Assembly (NCBI GenBank): GCA_017694275.1
Contig: JADINB010000150.1
Span: 1-9,346 of the forward strand
Reading direction: 5' to 3'
Source: Candidatus Egerieousia excrementavium
GTDB lineage: Bacteria > Bacteroidota > Bacteroidia > Bacteroidales > UBA932
DNA length: 9,346 nucleotides
Position numbers and translations under genes: made by a program. The stretch's first letter is position 1. Each line of letters begins with the position of its first letter. A model generated the notes under the pieces. That model saw only the letters and a program-made list of their open reading frames with translations. It made no database searches and was not told the origin of the DNA. This document shows positions 1 through 5,130 of this stretch, piece after piece.

Positions 1-37
1 GTAAAGGAATTACCAACTTTACAGACACACTTTATTT

Positions 38-127
38 ATGAGCAATTCATATAATCCTGAACAGTTGGAAGTCAAAATTTCACTTTCAGGCAAAGACGGA
101 GATTGGCACCGCTACTGGAGAATATGA
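38..127 (+). CDS. 29-codon ORF at window edge, possible gene remnant
   Basis: An ATG at 38 opens 29 codons ending in TGA at 125-127. The peptide has a protein-like composition, with a basic/aromatic end (GKDGDWHRYWRI). The same frame is closed by a TAA at position 2, so it is not the simple tail of a longer in-frame gene entering from the left, although a frameshifted tail is possible. I do not recognise the family. It could equally be chance. The 37 bases between its stop and the end of the next gene hold nothing I can identify. Confidence 0.15.
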   Translation: MSNSYNPEQLEVKISLSGKDGDWHRYWRI

Positions 128-164
128 TGGACAGCACCATAAAACGACATGTATTCCTGCATTC

Positions 165-1091
165 CTAATTTCCACTCGAAACTTCTCCATGTGCTGTAAT
201 ATTTCCAACTGCAGTAACATTTCCAACATGTAAATCTGTTAATTTCACCGGTGTTTCAATGTCAGTCATATCCTCATATGTTAAGCCATAACAGGTAGAA
301 ATAAAAGCCTTTACTACAATCCGTCCTAATGATGTTATTTTAAAGCCAGAAATAAATATGTGATTGTCAAGGAATGACCGGCACTCTATATATAATTGCG
401 GAGCAATTTGCTGTATTTTTACAAAATCCATATCATCGTACATATAAGGGAAGAGAGAACATAGCACCCCTATATTTTCCATGTGTCTTATTTCTTCTAT
501 GTCTACATTACCCACTTCTTTAAGCATATTAATGATAACACTTGAATTAGCTTTCACTGTTTCTCTCTGCAGGATTCTTGACAACAATGTAATGAAGACA
601 ATAATTGATAAAACTTTCAAATCTCTAACTGTTAAATCTTTTACTATTTCAATGGCCCGAAGATATATATCAACCTCATCTTCTTTACTTTGAAATTTTT
701 CTAAAAGTAATTGATTTAATAAACTATGCCTTTCTATAGATTCTTTAGAAGAGACAAATAATTGATAAACAACATTATAAAAAGCCTCTATATTATCTAA
801 CCTGGAAAATATACCGTTAAGATTTAAACTTTTTGTTTCAGTTTTTTGTGACAAACTGTTCAAATAACCATCAGCAAATTTTTTAAAATTTTCTCTAATT
901 TTTTCCTGATTCGACAACATATCAGGAAAAGAGAAAAAAAATGCATTATTGCTTAAATTAATTAAATCTCTTCCTGCCTGAGGGCTATTATTTGCATCTC
1001 CTTTAATGGAATTGTGTGAAGACCTGTTCGTGGCTTTAATATTTAGTCCACCAAAAATTTTGGATATTATCTCTGTTATCAGTTTACACAT
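165..1091 (-). CDS. Hypothetical protein, possibly LPO_1073/Vpar_1526-like
   Basis: This is a 308-residue protein read from the ATG at 1089-1091 to a TAG at 165-167. After a short N-terminal helix it has an Asn/Gly/Ser-rich stretch ending in QAGRDLI (about residues 38-44). It then has a mostly helical body with several acidic and basic helices, a hydrophobic helix (about 155-170, IIVFITLLSRIL) and a winged-helix-like end containing GFKITSLGRIVVKAF (about 247-261). The last 20 residues are a Gly/Asn/Val repeat (VGNVTAVGNITAHGE). The QAGRDL-type start followed by a helical body and a terminal LTxxG element recalls the LPO_1073/Vpar_1526 family of unknown function. This is recall, not a search result. 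There is no signal peptide and no clear membrane anchor. The gene is conspicuously AT-rich compared with 1925-9034 and lies beside a decayed IS, which suggests acquired DNA. A defence role is conceivable, but nothing in the sequence shows it. Confidence 0.75.
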   Translation of the reverse strand: MCKLITEIISKIFGGLNIKATNRSSHNSIKGDANNSPQAGRDLINLSNNAFFFSFPDMLSNQEKIRENFKKFADGYLNSLSQKTETKSLNLNGIFSRLDNIEAFYNVVYQLFVSSKESIERHSLLNQLLLEKFQSKEDEVDIYLRAIEIVKDLTVRDLKVLSIIVFITLLSRILQRETVKANSSVIINMLKEVGNVDIEEIRHMENIGVLCSLFPYMYDDMDFVKIQQIAPQLYIECRSFLDNHIFISGFKITSLGRIVVKAFISTCYGLTYEDMTDIETPVKLTDLHVGNVTAVGNITAHGEVSSGN

Positions 1092-1152
1092 AACTTAAAA
1101 TAATCTAGTATTCTATTCGGTAGTGTTTCAACCGGTGCCCTAGAGTAGGTCA

Positions 1153-1384
1153 TCAAACTTTCATGTTTTGCAAATATATCAATTTATCCGTTACCTCATC
1201 GACAGGCATGCCTGCCAATGAGTGTTTTTATACGTCCGGAAACAGACTCCTCGTTAGGCATCGCACCGCGCATTCTCGTGACCCTTCGGAAGTCCTTTTG
1301 CAGCCGCTCTATCCAGTTCGTGGTGTATATCATGGACTAGATGCGTTGTTCACCGACCTCAAGCCAAAAGTAAGGGATACAGTG
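1153..1384 (-). pseudogene. IS256-family transposase, C-terminal remnant
   Basis: The minus strand from about 1384 to 1196 reads PYFW...EQRI-stop-SMIYTTNWIERLQKD and then FRRVTRMRGAMPNEESV. This is the signature C-terminal block of IS256 (Mutator-type) DDE transposases, in which the IYTTN-x-IERL segment follows the catalytic region. A TAG (1337-1339) interrupts the frame just before SMIYTT, where relatives usually have Gln or Arg. After EESV the frame goes quickly to a TGA at 1196-1198. In a neighbouring frame LFPD appears (1234-1245), then a stop, then an open stretch to 1153. LFPD-like residues normally lie some tens of residues further along, so an internal deletion with a frame change is likely. 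The N-terminal and catalytic Asp regions are absent. It is non-functional. Confidence 0.8.
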
Positions 1385-1411
1385 GAGTTACGAGGGAAAA
1401 CAGGATGAAAC

Positions 1412-1468
1412 TTGTTGACGAATACATATCACGTCATTGTTGACATAAGTATCATGAATTTTGTTGAC
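1412..1468. repeat. Three spaced copies of TTGTTGAC
   Basis: TTGTTGAC occurs exactly at 1412-1419, 1437-1444 and 1461-1468, with start-to-start distances of 25 and 24 bp. The first two units also share an ATCAyG core further along, so they look like a degenerate tandem repeat. The spacing resembles iterons or clustered binding sites. They lie between the IS remnant and the REP-like repeats, in a stretch with no convincing gene. The function is unknown. Confidence 0.5.
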
Positions 1469-1500
1469 TATACACCTTGCATTTTAAAAACGGCTTCTTC

Positions 1501-1530
1501 GTATATTCGTCGCTGACGCGCCACATATAC
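1501..1530. repeat. REP-like hairpin, copy A
   Basis: Arms at 1501-1513 and 1518-1530 pair around a TGAC loop, starting with GTATAT and ending in ATATAC. There are three mismatches in 13 positions. It follows the 17-mer repeat beginning at 1491. Confidence 0.5.
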
Positions 1531-1575
1531 TGTGCAGTAGCGCCTGTCAATTTGCCAACATGATTTTCACTCTGC

Positions 1576-1609
1576 GTATATTCGGATGCGCTCCGCTTGC
1601 CGAATATAC
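1576..1609. repeat. REP-like hairpin, copy B, perfect 10-bp stem
   Basis: GTATATTCGG (1576-1585) pairs perfectly with CCGAATATAC (1600-1609) across a 14-base GC-rich loop. This is the strongest stem in the cluster. Confidence 0.6.
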
Positions 1610-1649
1610 CGTGCAACTCCGCTAACTTGAGTTGTGATACGGCTTCTTC

Positions 1650-1677
1650 GTATATTTGGCCTGACGGCCACATATAC
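1650..1677. repeat. REP-like hairpin, copy C
   Basis: GTATATTTGGCC (1650-1661) pairs with GGCCACATATAC (1666-1677) over a TGAC loop, with a single mismatch (1656/1671). The loop and outer stem match copy A, while the inner pairs differ in a largely compensated way (GGCC/GGCC here, CGC/GCG in copy A). Confidence 0.6.
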
Positions 1678-1724
1678 TGTTCACGCCTCGGCATAGCAAA
1701 AGGCGATGCTTTGCCATTTCCCCA

Positions 1725-1846
1725 TTTGGAGATAATATATGCGTGCCTTACAGCACTCATACAGACACTCAAAACATTAATAATGCAAACAAGTTTCCAT
1801 TATTTCCGTTTTTTCGCATCTGCCACTTCGTTTTTATATCTCCAAA
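1725..1846. repeat. 10-bp inverted repeat flanking a 102-bp segment
   Basis: TTTGGAGATA (1725-1734) and its exact reverse complement TATCTCCAAA (1837-1846) bracket 102 bp of AT-rich sequence that contains no gene. It could be the ends of a small non-autonomous element or simply the outer part of the repeat cluster. No flanking target duplication is obvious. Confidence 0.35.
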
Positions 1847-1861
1847 CAGTTTAAATGCAAA

Positions 1862-1869
1862 TAAATTTG
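1862..1869 (+). promoter_or_regulatory. Possible -7 element for the racemase operon
   Basis: TAAATTTG matches the Bacteroidetes -7 consensus TAnnTTTG and would place the transcript start roughly 45-50 nt before the ATG at 1925. No good -33 TTTG lies at the expected distance upstream, so the call is weak. Confidence 0.3.
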
Positions 1870-1924
1870 CTCTGCTCTCGGCTTCTTCGTATATTCGCCT
1901 TTCGTCAAACCTATTTTAATTTTT

Positions 1925-2620
1925 ATGCATACAGATAAGACACTTGGCGTGCTTGGAGGCATGGGACCCGCTGCAACCGCCGATTTTTTAAGAGTTCTTG
2001 CTGAGATAACTCCAGCAGAGACAGATCAGGAACACCCGAGAATGATTGTCTATTCACATACTGTAACACCAGACAGGACAACATTTATCCTTGGCAAAGG
2101 CCCTGACCCTACAGAATATATCAAAGACGGGCTCAAGACCCTCATAGGCTGGGGTGCAGACCTGCTCTGCGTAACCTGCAATACGGCACACTATTTCATA
2201 GACCAGTTCCGCAGCGAAATTTCAAAACCCATTGTACATATAATAGACGAAACCATTGGAGAGGCGGCTGCCCGTTCTCCGCAGGGAGCATGGCTTACCG
2301 CCACACTGGGCACAATGAAGACAGGGCTGTATCAAAGACATGCCCAGAACAGCGGATATGCATTCAGGATTCCTTCAGAGCCCATGCAGGTAGAGATACA
2401 CGATGTCACAGACATGGTAAAGGCCGGCAGACACAGGGAAGCCGGAGAGAAGTTCAGGAAGATTGTGGAGCGGCTCTGGGAAATCGAGCGTCTGCCCATT
2501 GTCGGGGCATGCACGGAAATTCCCATTGCATACGCCAACACCGGTCTTGATCCGGAAATGGGCATATCATGCCTTGAAGCTCTCGCCAAAGGATGTGTAA
2601 GAGAACTTTATTACAAATAA
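1925..2620 (+). CDS. Aspartate/glutamate racemase family protein
   Basis: This is a 231-residue cytosolic protein of the PLP-independent Asp/Glu racemase superfamily, which interconverts L and D amino acids with two cysteines as acid and base. The N-terminus shows the family glycine motif LGVLGGMGPAAT (residues 7-18). The first catalytic Cys is C85 in VTCNTAH and the second is C196 in GACTEIP. A TATLGTMKT segment (125-133) fits the phosphate/carboxylate-binding loop. The length is typical of the RacX/YgeA/aspartate racemase group (about 230 residues). The ATG at 1925 is the natural start, since the glycine motif follows within ten residues. The acidic amino acid symporter starts 15 bp after its stop, which argues for aspartate or glutamate as substrate. 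A broader or different amino acid specificity cannot be excluded, as members of this family vary. Confidence 0.9.
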   Translation: MHTDKTLGVLGGMGPAATADFLRVLAEITPAETDQEHPRMIVYSHTVTPDRTTFILGKGPDPTEYIKDGLKTLIGWGADLLCVTCNTAHYFIDQFRSEISKPIVHIIDETIGEAAARSPQGAWLTATLGTMKTGLYQRHAQNSGYAFRIPSEPMQVEIHDVTDMVKAGRHREAGEKFRKIVERLWEIERLPIVGACTEIPIAYANTGLDPEMGISCLEALAKGCVRELYYK

Positions 2621-2635
2621 ACACCGGTACCTGAC

Positions 2636-3871
2636 ATGAAAAAGATAAAGATCTCGCTGCCGATACAGATTCTCATTGCACTCGCACTGGGAGTGATATT
2701 CGGAATATTTTTCCATGAATACGTAAAGTATATCAGCTGGGCCGGAGACATTTTCATAAGGCTGCTTAAAATGATTGTCGTACCTATTGTGGTATCGTCG
2801 ATGATAGTTGGTGTGGCAAGCATAGGCAAGACAGGCGGGCTCGGCAGAATAGCCACAAAGACACTTACTTTCTACGTTGTCACTACTCTGGTTGCCACAT
2901 TCGTGGGGCTTGCGCTCGTGAATGCGATAGAACCCGGTGTCGGATCCTCTCTTGTAAACCAGGCCAGCAGTGCAGAACATCTGGCCGGCGCCGAAAGGGT
3001 TCCGCTTGGCCAGCAGCTGATAAACATTGTCCCTGAAAACATATTCCAGGACCTTGTAGAGAATGACATGCTTGCCATCATATTTTTCTCCATACTTTTC
3101 GGCTACTTCGTAACCCTGGTGGGAGAAAAGTCATCTGCAACCATAATCAACTTCTTCGAGGCTGTTTTCGAAGTGATAATGAAAATAGTCCTTACAATTA
3201 TAAAGGTTGCCCCGATAGGAGTCTTCGCAATCGTTGCAAAGATGATTTCCATGCAGGCGGGTGACATGGCAAAACTGGCAGACATAGCCCAGAGCCTTGG
3301 ACTGTTCGTACTTATCATCTGGATAGGATGTGCCATACACTTCTTTATAATAATGCCGTCGATAGTCTACTTCCTGGGGCATGAAAACCCGTGGAGACAC
3401 ATGAAAAAGATGTCTACTGCAATTCTTACGGCATTCTCCACCTGCTCATCGGGAGCGGCACTGCCATTCTCCATGAAGGATTCTCAGGAGAAATGCGGCA
3501 TATCCAACAAGATTGCCAGTTTTACGCTGCCTCTGGGCGCCACCATAAACATGAATGGCACGGCACTTTATGAAGGAGTCGCCGTAATATTCATTGCACA
3601 GGTATACGGCATAGACCTGTCATTTCTGGAGCAGCTTATAATTGTAGTGACAGTACTCTTTTCTGCAATCGGAGCGGCAAGCATCCCCATGGCGGGCCTT
3701 GTAATGCTTTCGGTCGCACTATCCGTTGCCGGGCTGCCCATGGAGGGCATAGGCCTTGTACTTGCAGTAGAGCAGCTCTGCGATATGCCCAGAACGGCAA
3801 CCAACTCATACGGAGACATGTGTGCTGCAGTCGTAATAGCCAAGTCTGAAGGAGAAAAACTTACAATTTAG
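2636..3871 (+). CDS. Dicarboxylate/amino acid:cation symporter (DAACS/SDF family)
   Basis: This is a 411-residue inner-membrane transporter related to GltPh, GltT and mammalian EAATs, which couple uptake of glutamate, aspartate or C4-dicarboxylates to cations. Hydrophobic helices cover almost the whole length. Hairpin 1 carries STCSSGAALP (268-277), a variant of the serine-rich motif. The TM7 motif is NMNGT (305-309), and hairpin 2 is about 343-355. TM8 keeps D383, R386, N390 and D394 in the order of GltPh D394, R397, N401 and D405. The arginine is the residue that binds the side-chain carboxylate, so an acidic amino acid is the likely substrate. NMNGT replaces the usual NMDGT; the changed position corresponds to a sodium-site Asp (GltPh D312). 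It is very probably co-transcribed with the racemase gene 15 bp upstream. It ends 10 bp before the -33 box of the perR promoter, with no clear terminator between. Confidence 0.93.
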   Translation: MKKIKISLPIQILIALALGVIFGIFFHEYVKYISWAGDIFIRLLKMIVVPIVVSSMIVGVASIGKTGGLGRIATKTLTFYVVTTLVATFVGLALVNAIEPGVGSSLVNQASSAEHLAGAERVPLGQQLINIVPENIFQDLVENDMLAIIFFSILFGYFVTLVGEKSSATIINFFEAVFEVIMKIVLTIIKVAPIGVFAIVAKMISMQAGDMAKLADIAQSLGLFVLIIWIGCAIHFFIIMPSIVYFLGHENPWRHMKKMSTAILTAFSTCSSGAALPFSMKDSQEKCGISNKIASFTLPLGATINMNGTALYEGVAVIFIAQVYGIDLSFLEQLIIVVTVLFSAIGAASIPMAGLVMLSVALSVAGLPMEGIGLVLAVEQLCDMPRTATNSYGDMCAAVVIAKSEGEKLTI

Positions 3872-3881
3872 TTTAGAAATA

Positions 3882-3913
3882 TTTGCAGATTATAATTTTT
3901 ATAATTAATTTTG
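3882..3913 (+). promoter_or_regulatory. perR promoter (-33 TTTG, -7 TAATTTTG)
   Basis: TTTG at 3882-3885 and TAATTTTG at 3906-3913 are separated by 20 bp, an exact fit to the Bacteroidetes primary sigma consensus. Transcription would start around 3920, about 12 nt before the ATG at 3932. This rules against the upstream in-frame TTG at 3911, which falls inside the -7 box. Confidence 0.75.
3890..3904. promoter_or_regulatory. Candidate Per box (PerR operator)
   Basis: TTATAATTTTTATAA matches the PerR operator consensus TTATAATnATTATAA at 13 of 14 defined positions. It also lies within a perfect 7-3-7 inverted repeat (3889-3905). It fills the spacer between the -33 and -7 elements, so bound repressor would block RNA polymerase. 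The region is AT-rich, so chance palindromes are easier here, but the position and the adjacent perR-like gene make this persuasive. Confidence 0.65.
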
Positions 3914-3931
3914 CGCCATAAAAGTTTTGTT

Positions 3932-4339
3932 ATGCGCAATATAAAGGAAAAAATTCAGGGCTGCGGGCTTAAGGCTACTCCACAGAGGCTTGCGATTTAC
4001 AATTCCATGTGCAAGCTGGGGCATGCATCGGCCGACATGGTAGTGGAAATGTTAAAGGAGATTTTTCCCTCTATAACTGTCGCCACCGTATATAATGTAT
4101 TGGAATCGTTTGTAGAGGCAGGGTTGCTCACACGCCGTCTCAGCATGAACCACAAAATGTATTTCGACATAAACGTTCACGAGCACGCCCACCTGTATGA
4201 CACCGGTTCAAACAGTTATACCGATTACGACGACCAGGAATTGAACAGAATCGTATGGGCTCACGTAAAGGAGCACATGCCGCAAAATTTCAGGTTGAAA
4301 AACATAGACATACAACTTATAGGAACAAAGCAACAATAA
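3932..4339 (+). CDS. perR: PerR-type peroxide-responsive Fur-family repressor
   Basis: This is a 135-residue winged-helix metalloregulator. The DNA-binding domain includes GLKATPQR (12-19) and the recognition-helix segment TVATVYNVLESF (49-60). Aligned with Bacillus subtilis PerR, all five regulatory metal ligands are present at the same spacing: H31, D79, H85, H87 and D98 for H37, D85, H91, H93 and D104. Asp rather than Glu at the last site is characteristic of peroxide sensing, which works through iron-catalysed oxidation of the two histidines. The four cysteines of the usual structural zinc site are missing: the first pair is D90 and S93, and the C-terminus ends shortly after LIGTK. ATG 3932 is chosen over the in-frame TTG at 3911 because the latter lies in the -7 box. 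Rubrerythrin follows after 20 bp, a classic PerR target. A Per box in its own promoter implies autoregulation. Confidence 0.88.
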   Translation: MRNIKEKIQGCGLKATPQRLAIYNSMCKLGHASADMVVEMLKEIFPSITVATVYNVLESFVEAGLLTRRLSMNHKMYFDINVHEHAHLYDTGSNSYTDYDDQELNRIVWAHVKEHMPQNFRLKNIDIQLIGTKQQ

Positions 4340-4359
4340 CAACCAAAAAAATTTTTGTC

Positions 4360-4935
4360 ATGAACAGTTTAAAAGGAACACAGACAGAGAAAAATCTGAT
4401 GCTCTCATTTGCAGGAGAGTCTCAGGCCAGAATGAGATACACCTATTTTGCCAGCGTAGCTAAAAAAGAGGGTTATGAGCAGATATCTGCAATCTTTACG
4501 GAAACTGCAGATCAGGAAAAGGAACATGCGAAACGTTTCTTCAAGTTTCTGGAGGGTGGCAATGTGGAAATCACCGCATCTTTCCCGGCTGGTATAATCG
4601 GAACTACCGCACAGAACCTCAAGGCAGCTGCCGAAGGCGAACATGAAGAGTGGGCTGAAATGTATCCCGAATTTGCAGAAACTGCAGCAAAGGAAGGGTT
4701 TGCTGAAATTGCCAACGTATTCAGGAATGTAGCAAAAGCTGAAGCCGAACATGAAGCAAGGTACCGTGCACTGCTTGCAAGGGTGGAAAACGGAACAGTA
4801 TTTGAAAGAGAGACAGAAATCGAGTGGCAGTGCCGCAACTGCGGCTTTGTGCTCAAAGCCAAAAAGGCTCCTCTCAAATGCCCTGCATGCAACCATCCTC
4901 AGGCATATTTCGAGAGAAAAAAAGTAATAGATTAA
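4360..4935 (+). CDS. rbr: Rubrerythrin
   Basis: This is a 191-residue cytosolic peroxide reductase of anaerobes, which reduces hydrogen peroxide to water with electrons from rubredoxin or ferredoxin partners. The N-terminal four-helix domain has the diiron ligands at canonical positions: E20, E53 with H56 (ExxH), E94 and E97, and E128 with H131 (ExxH). The C-terminal rubredoxin domain has C158, C161, C174 and C177 in two CxxC pairs for one iron. The length matches the classical family (about 190 residues). The frame is open upstream to 4255, overlapping perR, but homology starts at MNSLKGTQTE, so ATG 4360 is the start. It sits 20 bp after perR and before a strong terminator, so the two genes form one transcript likely derepressed by peroxide. 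Confidence 0.95.
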   Translation: MNSLKGTQTEKNLMLSFAGESQARMRYTYFASVAKKEGYEQISAIFTETADQEKEHAKRFFKFLEGGNVEITASFPAGIIGTTAQNLKAAAEGEHEEWAEMYPEFAETAAKEGFAEIANVFRNVAKAEAEHEARYRALLARVENGTVFERETEIEWQCRNCGFVLKAKKAPLKCPACNHPQAYFERKKVID

Positions 4936-4959
4936 TTAGACAATGTAAAACACTTCGAG

Positions 4960-4993
4960 AGACGGACAGGCAAACCTGCCCGTCTTTTGTTTT
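4960..4993 (+). terminator. Intrinsic terminator after rbr
   Basis: AGACGGACAGG (4960-4970) pairs with CCTGCCCGTCT (4975-4985) over a CAAA loop, with one A-C mismatch. It is followed by a TTTTGTTTT tract. It starts 25 bp after the rubrerythrin stop and would end the perR-rbr transcript. Confidence 0.85.
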
Positions 4994-5055
4994 CCAACAT
5001 GTTCCAACACATTTCATAGATTATATTACCCGAATTACGGATATTGCCCGCACCA

Positions 5056-5089
5056 TTTGCAAAAAAAAACAGTTTTTTATTTTTTTGCA
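5056..5089 (+). promoter_or_regulatory. Possible promoter with overlapping inverted repeat
   Basis: TTTG at 5056-5059 and TTTTTTTG at 5080-5087 are 20 bp apart, fitting -33 and -7 elements with one mismatch in the -7 box (TA replaced by TT). TGCAAAAAAA (5058-5067) and TTTTTTTGCA (5080-5089) form an exact 10-bp inverted repeat covering both elements. A start near 5093 would give a leader of about 38 nt. The homopolymer runs make the repeat partly trivial. Confidence 0.4.
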
Positions 5090-5130
5090 GAAAATTACAA
5101 TCACAACCAACACTAATTCCACAAAGGCTC

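Larger units (their letters stand above)
1491..1897. repeat. REP-like palindromic repeat cluster
   Basis: The 17-mer CGGCTTCTTCGTATATT occurs exactly at 1491-1507, 1640-1656 and 1879-1895. Two of the copies lead straight into a hairpin that ends in ATATAC. A third hairpin at 1576-1609 lacks the leading 17-mer but shares the GTATATTCGG/CCGAATATAC stem. The repeat-rich organisation, strong stems and non-coding position fit a REP/BIME-type family of dispersed palindromes. Between about 1680 and 1878 there is a further imperfect hairpin at 1690-1717 (GGCATAGC/GCTTTGCC, one mismatch) and a 10-bp inverted repeat (see separate entry). A 106-codon minus-strand frame spans part of the cluster, but its peptide simply reads the repeats, so I treat it as non-coding. 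Confidence 0.65.

Noticed and set aside
1163..1408. 81-codon plus-strand frame
   Set aside because: It is antisense to the clear IS256 transposase remnant, whose conserved residues are on the minus strand.
1452..1772. 106-codon minus-strand frame
   Set aside because: Its peptide is generated by the palindromic repeats (two QYMW-type copies plus DEYTKKP) and it has no domain. Similar frames would arise wherever the repeat occurs.
1597..1854. 85-codon plus-strand frame
   Set aside because: It runs through hairpins and the inverted repeat, with no recognisable protein features.
1491..1897. CRISPR array
   Set aside because: The three 17-mer copies are spaced 149 and 239 bp apart, far from regular 60-70 bp units, and the units form different hairpins.
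3911..3931. TTG at 3911 as the perR start
   Set aside because: It falls inside the -7 promoter box, and the Fur-family alignment starts after ATG 3932.
5044..5130. TTG-initiated extension of the polyferredoxin
   Set aside because: It precedes the candidate promoter, adds residues encoded by A and T runs, and the first membrane helix begins right after ATG 5131.
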